A DNA stretch of 14,357 nucleotides from CAZXCQ01 sp964639275 (GTDB lineage: Bacteria; Desulfobacterota; DSM-4660; Desulfatiglandales; Desulfatiglandaceae), in the NCBI GenBank assembly GCA_964639275.1, contig CAZXCQ010000167.1, positions 1 to 14,357 of the forward strand. The letters are read 5' to 3'. Shown here piece after piece: positions 8,941 through 14,357 of the stretch. The translations under genes and the position numbers were made by a program. The notes under the pieces are model-generated. The model was not told the DNA's origin and searched no databases. It saw only the letters and a program-made list of their open reading frames with translations. Positions within the stretch are counted from its first letter, which is position 1. The number at the start of each line of letters is the position of its first letter.

Positions 8941-8990
8941 CCATAACATTCCACAACTCTCGCTCAAGCCTCGATTTTGACTCTATCAAC
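8941..8990 (+). repeat. Diverged intergenic repeat, copy 3 (partial)
   Basis: It matches the second half of the 4311-4411 copy: CCATAACAT, then CACAACTCT at identical spacing, then TTGACTC. The minus-strand frame reads RVKIEA, a stop, then ARVVECYG, parallel to copy 2. A stop inside the shared frame fits decay. Confidence 0.6.
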
Positions 8991-8996
8991 TGGGGG

Positions 8997-9152
8997 CAAG
9001 TCTGCTGTTGACTGTTGCACAATCTTTTTTCCAAGTTTTCGACGCGTACCCTTAGTCGGCGGTCCACGGATATCTCTCTTTTGGTTTTTTCAATGGCGCT
9101 CCCCATAAAACCCCATTAACAAAGAACAGACTAACGGTCAACAGCAGACTTG
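8997..9152. repeat. 156-bp element bounded by 20-bp inverted repeats
   Basis: CAAGTCTGCTGTTGACTGTT (8997-9016) is the reverse complement of 9133-9152 except for one base, which is a G-U pair in a plus-strand RNA. The 116-bp interior contains a nested hairpin at 9083-9112 (GGTTTT/AAAACC enclosing ATGG/CCAT). No reading frame of note and no clear target duplication are seen. It could be a MITE-like element or a structured RNA. Confidence 0.5.
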
Positions 9153-9440
9153 AAGCCGTTCCTCTACGGAATCGACTGGATCAGATGCCTATGCCTTGCA
9201 GAGGCGGGTCAAGGGTATGGTTTCTTTTCAGCTATTTTTGGACGCTGATGAAAGATGTCAAGAAACATATCACGAAACATTTAACTCAGGCAAGAACTTA
9301 GGGGTTTTGCCTTATATGGGTGTGGGGGATGAGACTATGTGTTTCAAGGAGCGTCCCGCTTATTCATGCCGTGGAATGATCAAGATATTGGTTCCTCAAC
9401 CAGAAATGGAGACCAAAGAAGGCGTTCCAATAAAAAGGGC

Positions 9441-9491
9441 TTGACTGTATATCCATTAGAATGGATAATAATCAACAATAATATCCATTCT
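9441..9491 (+). promoter_or_regulatory. Promoter with embedded palindromic operator, upstream of the ATPase remnant
   Basis: TTGACT (9441-9446), a 17-base spacer and GATAAT (9464-9469) form a near-consensus plus-strand promoter. The 18-base palindrome TATCCATTAGAATGGATA (9450-9467) fills the spacer and enters the -10. A further half-site TATCCATTCT at 9482-9491 is the exact inverse of 9458-9467. This is typical of a repressor site. The ATPase fragment begins about 75 bases downstream of the predicted start. Confidence 0.55.
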
Positions 9492-9552
9492 ACCGAACAT
9501 ACATTATGCTAACCTCCATCCAGATCATTGATATCTTAAAGAGCTGGAATTT

Positions 9553-9990
9553 GTGGGGGGTGTTAACCTTGCCAAAGGCACGGTACCAAGGTCCTATTTG
9601 AGCGAATTGGTCCGTTTTGTGCCGGATAGGCAAGTACTTTCCCTGGTCGGCATCCGTAGGTCCGGGAAATCAACCCTTATGTTTCAGCTAATGGAGGAAC
9701 TTGCCCGCCGCGGTGAGGAGGAAAGAAATCTTCTTTACATAAACTTCGAAAAACCCCTTTTTACGCAGTATCTATCACTTGATTTGCTTGATGCTATTCT
9801 GGAGGCCTTCGCCGAAATCGTAAGGCCGACTGGCAGAGGACCTGGCTTTTTTTGGAATCAAGGCGTCTTGGGATATGAAATTAAACACATATCGCTACGT
9901 GCCCCAGGCCGCTTTTATTTCATGAAAAGTTGCATCCATATTAACCGGTGCCCTGACCTGTTCGCTGGAGGATTTACGAACAAGGGTTAA
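9553..9990 (+). pseudogene. Truncated AAA ATPase (COG1373/DUF4143-like family), N-terminal part only
   Basis: The frame opens with GTG at 9553 (145 codons to 9990). Residues 14-95 resemble the N-terminus of the COG1373-type AAA ATPases: YLSEL, then Walker A GIRRSGKST (33-41), then LLYINFEKP (60-68). Family members run to about 400 residues with a Walker B (LFLDEIQ-like) shortly after this point. Here the resemblance stops near residue 95 (about 9840), before Walker B, and the rest of the frame is antisense to a ferredoxin fragment. I read it as a gene cut by rearrangement, real only to about 9840. An intact promoter with a palindromic operator lies just upstream. A weak start (GTG, no clear ribosome binding site) adds to the doubt that it is expressed as a working protein. 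Confidence 0.65.
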
Positions 9991-10086
9991 GGAACCAGAT
10001 GGGCAGGTAGAGACACAGAGGCCGCAGCCTTTGCAGGTTTCAGGTTCAGCAAACCTCTCTGAAAGGCGGGGACACCTCTTGCCGTT
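9895..10086 (-). pseudogene. C-terminal remnant of a 4Fe-4S ferredoxin-like protein
   Basis: On the minus strand an open stretch ends at TAG (9897-9895) and reads CKGCGLCVSTCPSGSLTLVR from 10035 down. That is the C-x2-C-x2-C-x3-C-P signature of a 4Fe-4S cluster; the four Cys codons begin at 10035, 10026, 10017 and 10005. A short polar tail ending AAWGT follows, as in clostridial-type dicluster ferredoxins. There is no start codon or first cluster motif: upstream the frame runs into the TAG stop of the outer-membrane gene (10087-10089), in the same frame, 63 sense codons away. It therefore looks like a 5'-truncated gene left when the outer-membrane gene came to lie beside it. Recognisable homology covers roughly 9895-10050. 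It overlaps the tail of the ATPase frame on the other strand. Confidence 0.7.
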
Positions 10087-11682
10087 CTACCAATCGGGCG
10101 GCTGAACAATGATCTTTTCGCTGCCGGGCGCAGGCGGGGGTTTCAGCGGCTCTGACAGGAGACTTCCCCAGTTTGTGCGCTCCATCATGACCGATTTGAT
10201 ATCCTCGGGCACAAAGGGTTTTCCTTCCCGGATCTGCCATCCACCCCCTAAGGCCCGGTACACCGCAACAAGGCCCAGGGGCACCTCCCCCCGGGTGGCG
10301 GCCAGGCGGTCCTGTTCAGCCAGGAGCGCTTGTTGGGCCGTAATTACCGTGGTATAGTCGGTGCTCCCGTCCCGGTACTGCATGAGGGCCAGGTCCGCCG
10401 ACCGACTGGCCGCAGCCACGCTCTTCTCTAAAAAATCCGCCCGTTCCTGTGCCTTCAGAAATTCCACCAGCCCGTCTTCCACCTCCTGCTGGGCTCGAAG
10501 GACCGTATCTTGATAATTGAGGAGCAGGCCCTGGAGCCGGGCATCCTGAAGCCGCACATTGTTGGTGATGCGGCCGTAGTTCAGGATATTCCATTGAAAG
10601 GACGGTCCAAAGGTGGCGGTCCGGCCGCTCCAGGAAAAGATGTCCCCCAAGCCTGCGTCGCCGACGTTCGCAGAGAGGAAACCAAATGAACCGCTCAGTG
10701 AAAAAGAGGGATACAGGTCGGCCTTTGCCACGCCGATGAGGGCGCACTGGGACGCGGCCCGGAGTTCGGCATTGCGGATATCCGGCCGCCGTCGCAGCAA
10801 CTCTGCCGGGATGCCGACGGCAATATTCAAAGGGGCCCGGGGGATTTCCCAATTCCCTTCCAGTCTGTCCCTCAACTGGCCCGGTGGCATCCCCAGGAGG
10901 ATGCTCAGGGCGTGCCGTGCCTTCTGGACGCCAGTTTCAAGAAATGGGATCTGGGCCTGGGTGCTGGCCACCTGGGTGAGGGCCTGCTGCACATCCCGCT
11001 CGCTGGTGTCGCCGGCATTGAAGCGGGCCCGGGCAATCCGCAGGCTCTCCTTCTGGATCTTCAGGTTCTCTCGAGCGATTTTGATCCGTTCTTCATAGAC
11101 GCGGATGACCACATAAGTCCGGGCCACATCCGCGGTCAGGCTTACCAGGACATCGTCATATGCGGCAATGGAACCGAGCAGATTGGCATCCGCAGACTGG
11201 ATGGCGCGGCGGAATTTGCCCCAGAAATCCAGCTCCCAGCTGGCACCTACACCGAAGTTTCCCTGCCAGTATCCCATACCGGGGTTGTCCGGACCGGGTT
11301 GCGGTAGATCAACGGAGTTGCCGCTGATGCGGTTGTACTCCAGGGCGCCGAATCCTGTTTGTGACTGTGGATAGAATTCACCGACCACGACCCCCAGAAG
11401 TGCCCTGGCCTCCAGGACCCGCACGCCGGCGATCCGAAGGGGCAGGTTCTGTTCATAGGCGGTCTGTACCAGGCTTTGGAGGACCGGATCGTCAAAGACC
11501 TGCCACCAGTTCTTGTAAGCCGGGATCTCCTTTTTCAGCCGTTTGTCCTTTGATTCGACCCACTCCTGCGCAATGTCGGCCTTGGGAGGCGTAAAATCCG
11601 GCCCCACCATGGCGCAGGAATTCAGTAACATCAACAGCCCGCAACAGAGCAACCCGCCCACCCGCGCGGTGTGCTTTTTCAT
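10087..11682 (-). CDS. RND efflux outer-membrane factor lipoprotein (NodT/OprM type)
   Basis: A 531-residue TolC-family channel protein that would let a tripartite RND pump export substrates across the outer membrane. The N-terminus has a lipoprotein signal peptide with lipobox LNSC (acylated Cys23), followed by GPDFTPP, typical of the NodT group. Two OEP repeats follow; RRRPDIRNAEL near the middle is a family hallmark. The length is slightly above the usual 450-500 residues, with a Pro-rich tail ending PPDW. ATG at 11682 has a strong AAAGGAGGAG ribosome binding site. The gene is GC-rich (43/60 at 10741-10800, 45/60 at 10261-10320) against about 45% in the VWA gene sample (27/60 at 12661-12720), which suggests a different origin. 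No membrane-fusion or inner-membrane pump gene adjoins it; it has its own promoter, so it looks like an orphan subunit. Confidence 0.93.
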   Translation of the reverse strand: MKKHTARVGGLLCCGLLMLLNSCAMVGPDFTPPKADIAQEWVESKDKRLKKEIPAYKNWWQVFDDPVLQSLVQTAYEQNLPLRIAGVRVLEARALLGVVVGEFYPQSQTGFGALEYNRISGNSVDLPQPGPDNPGMGYWQGNFGVGASWELDFWGKFRRAIQSADANLLGSIAAYDDVLVSLTADVARTYVVIRVYEERIKIARENLKIQKESLRIARARFNAGDTSERDVQQALTQVASTQAQIPFLETGVQKARHALSILLGMPPGQLRDRLEGNWEIPRAPLNIAVGIPAELLRRRPDIRNAELRAASQCALIGVAKADLYPSFSLSGSFGFLSANVGDAGLGDIFSWSGRTATFGPSFQWNILNYGRITNNVRLQDARLQGLLLNYQDTVLRAQQEVEDGLVEFLKAQERADFLEKSVAAASRSADLALMQYRDGSTDYTTVITAQQALLAEQDRLAATRGEVPLGLVAVYRALGGGWQIREGKPFVPEDIKSVMMERTNWGSLLSEPLKPPPAPGSEKIIVQPPDW

Positions 11683-11715
11683 GGGTCTCCTCCTTTTCTA
11701 CGTCTTGCGGGACAA

Positions 11716-11744
11716 ACTATAGGGGGTCCGGGCACCTGTGTCAA
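11716..11744 (-). promoter_or_regulatory. Sigma70-type promoter of the outer-membrane factor gene
   Basis: On the minus strand a perfect TTGACA (11744-11739), a 17-base spacer and TATAGT (11721-11716). It predicts a start near 11709 and a leader of about 27 bases before the ATG at 11682. The gene is therefore probably transcribed separately from the MoxR/VWA pair upstream. Confidence 0.75.
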
Positions 11745-11893
11745 CTCAAAGTCCGGAAAGACAAGACCAGAGGGGGCATGTCTTCATTCTTGCCAGTCGG
11801 TTGAAATAGAGGTAATGGATGTTTGTAGATCGAGGTGATTCGGAAGGTGAATGGATTGTGGTGTGGCAGGGGGGCAAGGAAAGGAGGCGGGTC

Positions 11894-13246
11894 TCAGGCG
11901 GCAGGCACCCTGAGGAGGGCGTCAACCACCCTTTCCAGATGGCTGACAGTACTACATTTTTGAACCATGGAGCAATAAGGGAGATATGTTTTCATGGCTG
12001 AGTCTCCTGTTCCCCAGAATGGAGCGGATTCAGGGTTGAGCCAGATGAGCCTCTTGCTCCTTTCATGAATCAATTTCAGGATCCCCGACTCAGGATCCCC
12101 GTAGTTATTTCGGGCATCGCCCAGGATAAGGACCGTTGTCTTGTTTGTTACCCCGTCAAGCCAGTTGTCTTTGAAATCCCGAAAGACCTGGCCATAATCG
12201 GTCCTCCCGAGCAAGATCCCGAGCCCCACCCCCTTTTGCAGCCTCACCAGGGCCTCTTCCACATCATATTCCCCAAAGATGTGGGTCACCTCAACCAGAT
12301 TGGAACAAAAGATAAACGACCTGATCCTGGCCAGTTCCTCGTTGAGACTGTAAAGAAAAAGGAGCAGAAATCTTGCCACGGCCTCCACAGACCGGCTCAC
12401 ATCGCAAAGTACAACGATTTCGGGCCGGTCGATCCTTTTGCTTTTCCACCGTGGATCAAAGGGAGTGCCCTGGTATGCAACACTGGCCCTGAGGGTCCTT
12501 TTTAGATCCAGGTGCCCTCTTTTTGAGGATTTTCGTCTCCTGGAGTGGCGATCGTTCAGACGCTTGACCATCTTTCGCATGATTGCCCGCATCCTGGCAA
12601 AATCTTGTTGTTCCAAATTGGAGAGCCTGACGCGCCTCAGATATCTTTCGAGGATTTCTTCGTTGGCAGATGCGGCGAAAAGGGAATACTGCTGCTCAAC
12701 AAAATCCCTTACATTTTCAAAAAGGAGATTTCTCCTCTCTTTTATTACCCTTGCCTTTTCCTGGGAATCGGCGCTCTCATCCCTGCGGAGGTTTTTGATG
12801 TCCCTGTCAAGCCTCTCGATCCCCATACCCCGTAATATCCTCTGGATATAGAGGCTCTTTTGTGTAAAAAACCTGATTCCTGTGATTTCTGTCTTGTCCG
12901 CGGCCTGGCGCATGGACAGAGACAGGCCGGCCTGGTCCCCTGAGAGAAGCATCTGTGTCAGGGGGGAGTCTTCTTTTGTAGGGCTAATTTCTTGGGGTGG
13001 GCTGCCATCTATTCGGCGATCAGAGAAGGTGTCTGTTGAGAAAAAGCGGTCAAAGCAGGCCTCAAAGATCTCGGTTTCATGCCGCGACTTTGCCAGGGTG
13101 GTGGACAGCGAGTCCTTTAAAAGCTCTCTGTCGGCATACCCCAGAAGCCGTACAGCATTCATGGCGTCGATATTCTCTGATACGGATATCCGCACACCAG
13201 AGGCGCGAAGGGCCATGATCAGATTCTGAAGGACCTGGACTGTCAA
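11894..13246 (-). CDS. CoxE-like VWA-domain protein
   Basis: A 450-residue cytoplasmic protein of the CoxE/VWA family. The N-terminal part is helical; SKRGHLDLKRTLRAS (241-255) leads into the VWA domain at about 275-445. The MIDAS metal site is intact: DVSRS at 282-286, T349 in GRTDYG and D377 in GDARNN. WLNPES (402-407) is also typical. Such proteins act with a MoxR AAA+ ATPase to remodel or insert metal centres; CoxE helps mature the Mo/Cu site of aerobic CO dehydrogenase. The start is TTG at 13246, overlapping the TGA stop of the MoxR gene by four bases (TTGA), with GGGAGGG about 10 bases upstream; this implies translational coupling. ATG at codon 11 would remove part of the conserved first helix. 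No cox or other client genes are in the window, so the target is unknown. Confidence 0.9.
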   Translation of the reverse strand: MTVQVLQNLIMALRASGVRISVSENIDAMNAVRLLGYADRELLKDSLSTTLAKSRHETEIFEACFDRFFSTDTFSDRRIDGSPPQEISPTKEDSPLTQMLLSGDQAGLSLSMRQAADKTEITGIRFFTQKSLYIQRILRGMGIERLDRDIKNLRRDESADSQEKARVIKERRNLLFENVRDFVEQQYSLFAASANEEILERYLRRVRLSNLEQQDFARMRAIMRKMVKRLNDRHSRRRKSSKRGHLDLKRTLRASVAYQGTPFDPRWKSKRIDRPEIVVLCDVSRSVEAVARFLLLFLYSLNEELARIRSFIFCSNLVEVTHIFGEYDVEEALVRLQKGVGLGILLGRTDYGQVFRDFKDNWLDGVTNKTTVLILGDARNNYGDPESGILKLIHERSKRLIWLNPESAPFWGTGDSAMKTYLPYCSMVQKCSTVSHLERVVDALLRVPAA

Positions 13247-14196
13247 TTGACTGATCCCTCCCTTTTGGCCTTTTCTACCAGCTCGTAAAGGTGCTCCCTG
13301 ACAACCACTATATCCTCCTCGAATTTCAAAAAGATGTTAAGGGTCTCTTTGATCTCTTCCGATTCCATCCCGGATGAATGCAGAAGCACCAATACCCTGG
13401 CCCAATCGATGGTCTCGCTGACGGATGGGACCTTTTTGAGGTCAAGCCTTCTGACCTGCTGGATAAAGGAGACCAGTTGAGCCCTCAGGTCTTCGGAGAT
13501 ATCGGGCACCCGGACACGAATGATCTCCCTTTCAAGTTTGGGGTCTGGAAAGGGGATAAAGAGATGCAGACAGCGACGCTTAAGGGCCTCGCTCATTTCC
13601 CTGGTATTATTACTGGTCAGGAAGACAAAGGGCTTTGATATGGCCTGTATGGTGCCTATTTCAGGGACAGATACCTGAAAATCAGACAAGATTTCCAACA
13701 GGAAGGCCTCAAATTCCTGATCCGATTTGTCCACCTCGTCCACCAACAGAACCGCCCCCTCTTTGCTCTGGATGGCGCTCAGCAGGGGACGCGGCTCGAG
13801 AAAGTGGGTGGAAAAGAAGATATCGTCATACTGGTGGAGCTTGGATATGGATGGCCCCAGTCCCCTTGTCCCCTTTAGGACCTCGTTGAGTTTGTCTTTG
13901 AGGATCTGGGTATACAGGAGTTGCTTTCCGTACTTCCATTCGTAGAGGGCCTTTGACTCATCAAGCCCTTCGTAGCACTGAAGCCGGATCAGCGCTTTAT
14001 TGAGATATGTTGCCGCTGTCTTTGCAAGCTCTGTCTTTCCTACGCCAGCAGGACCCTCGACAAGGATGGGTTTTTCCAGGTGGTGGGCCAGATAGAGGGT
14101 GGTGGCAATCTGCCGGCTACAGATATAACCCACATTCTCGAAACCTTTCTGGATCTGTTCGATGGATGCGAATCTGTTGTCGTGACCGGATTTCAT
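13243..14196 (-). CDS. MoxR-family AAA+ ATPase (CoxD-like)
   Basis: A 317-residue AAA+ ATPase. Walker A is GPAGVGKT (48-55), Walker B LVDEVD (151-156), sensor 1 TSNN (194-197) and an arginine pair at R207-R208; a helical lid domain follows. The N-terminal pattern (a GYICSRQIATTLYLAHHLEKP-like helix before Walker A) and the RCLHLFIPFP segment place it in the MoxR/CoxD branch. These ATPases form rings that drive VWA-protein-assisted assembly or metallation of enzyme complexes. It is the first gene of a two-gene operon with the VWA gene, which it overlaps by four bases. ATG at 14196 is chosen because the conserved fold begins a few residues later; the upstream GGGGAGCGGGG is only a fair ribosome binding site. 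No clear promoter was found. Confidence 0.92.
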   Translation of the reverse strand: MKSGHDNRFASIEQIQKGFENVGYICSRQIATTLYLAHHLEKPILVEGPAGVGKTELAKTAATYLNKALIRLQCYEGLDESKALYEWKYGKQLLYTQILKDKLNEVLKGTRGLGPSISKLHQYDDIFFSTHFLEPRPLLSAIQSKEGAVLLVDEVDKSDQEFEAFLLEILSDFQVSVPEIGTIQAISKPFVFLTSNNTREMSEALKRRCLHLFIPFPDPKLEREIIRVRVPDISEDLRAQLVSFIQQVRRLDLKKVPSVSETIDWARVLVLLHSSGMESEEIKETLNIFLKFEEDIVVVREHLYELVEKAKREGSVN

Positions 14197-14271
14197 ATCG
14201 TGCCCCGCTCCCCACTGAGGTTTCAGGTTTCGTCTTTATTTAGCTTTCCTCAAAGAAGCCAGACTGTTACG

Positions 14272-14332
14272 AGCACTTAGTCCATTGATTCATAAATTCG
14301 AAGACGAATTTATTTACTCAGGACTTAGTGCT
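14272..14332. repeat. Long two-tier hairpin upstream of the MoxR operon
   Basis: AGCACTTAGTCC (14272-14283) pairs with GGACTTAGTGCT (14321-14332), 11 of 12 positions. Inside, ATAAATTCG (14292-14300) pairs perfectly with CGAATTTAT (14305-14313) around an AAGA loop. The two stems are separated by an internal loop of 8 and 7 bases. No T-run follows on either side. It lies about 75 bases upstream of the MoxR start and may be a REP-like repeat, a recombination site or a transcript structure. Confidence 0.6.
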
Positions 14333-14357
14333 GCCTGCGACGAGCTCAGCCGAGGCG

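Larger units (their letters stand above)
8161..9552. other. Long non-coding stretch with repeats and structured elements
   Basis: About 1.4 kb without a convincing gene. It contains candidate promoters for the cyclase gene at 4648-8160, a strong hairpin (8359-8395), a 7-bp-stem hairpin TACCCAT/ATGGGTA (8538-8565), the second copy of the 49-bp repeat (8868-8916), a partial copy of the diverged repeat (8941-8990), an inverted-repeat-bounded element (8997-9152) and a plus-strand promoter with palindromes (9441-9491). An 82-codon plus-strand frame at 9196-9444 starts with TTG, lacks a ribosome binding site and is unrecognised. Confidence 0.6.

Noticed and set aside
8997..9152. Integron attC site
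   Set aside because: The ends lack the RYYYAAC and GTTRRRY core sites and no integrase is present, so I kept only the neutral inverted-repeat description.
9196..9444. 82-codon plus-strand reading frame
   Set aside because: It begins at TTG without a ribosome binding site, has no recognisable motif and lies in a degraded stretch. It ends beside the promoter at 9441 but has no convincing promoter of its own.
9553..9990. Single-base frameshift restoring the ATPase Walker B
   Set aside because: Shifting frame near 9850 gives only a loose match to the family, while the opposite strand carries a clear ferredoxin tail ending at 9895. A truncation explains the data better.
10087..10089. Read-through of TAG to make an efflux/ferredoxin fusion
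   Set aside because: The frames do match, but such a fusion makes no functional sense and no recoding signal is seen; chance in-frame junction is simpler.
10316..10852. 178-codon minus-strand frame rich in Arg, Gly and Pro
   Set aside because: It is an out-of-frame shadow of the GC-rich outer-membrane factor gene; high GC depletes stop codons.
12065..12851. Several plus-strand frames of 96-146 codons
   Set aside because: They are fully antisense to the VWA gene, whose MIDAS motifs and family features are clear on the minus strand.

Overview
The window looks like a chromosomal stretch of a Gram-negative bacterium, most likely a Desulfobacterota (delta-proteobacterial) or similar anaerobic lineage. 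This placement is an inference. It rests on the very large class III cyclase/TPR proteins, a ferredoxin-type remnant, an outer-membrane lipoprotein and a MoxR/VWA pair, not on a marker gene. No rRNA, tRNA, CRISPR array, integrase or transposase is visible.

Layout. All five intact genes lie on the minus strand. (1) 650-8160 holds two giant signalling genes. The first (650-4012) encodes a double zinc ribbon, a class III cyclase, a STAND-type ATPase and TPRs. The second (4648-8160) encodes a class III cyclase, one membrane span and two tandem TolB-like/TPR modules. The first gene has its own good sigma70-type promoter; the second has only weaker candidates. Non-coding stretches of about 0.6, 0.6 and 1.4 kb lie beside and between the two genes and carry diverged copies of a repeat. 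(2) 8161-10060 is a degraded stretch. It holds a 156-bp element with 20-bp inverted ends, a plus-strand promoter with a palindrome built into it, a truncated AAA ATPase (9553 to about 9840), and on the opposite strand the C-terminal piece of a 4Fe-4S ferredoxin-like gene. (3) 10087-11682 is a GC-rich RND-type outer-membrane factor with its own TTGACA-N17-TATAGT promoter and no pump partner in view. (4) 11894-14196 is a two-gene operon, a MoxR AAA+ ATPase followed by a CoxE-like VWA protein, with a 4-base overlap. A long hairpin lies at its upstream edge.

How the genes may work together. The two cyclase proteins share an N-terminal cyclase domain and a C-terminal TPR scaffold. In both, the usual nucleotide-specifying residues are replaced, so their product and activity are uncertain. 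The first should be cytoplasmic; the second should place its TolB-like/TPR part in the periplasm. The MoxR/VWA pair resembles the CoxD/CoxE type of metal-centre maturation chaperone, but no client enzyme is in view. The most unusual points are the repeat copies bracketing the cyclase pair, the internal duplication in the second cyclase, the unannotated ferredoxin fossil facing a broken ATPase, and several structured intergenic elements.
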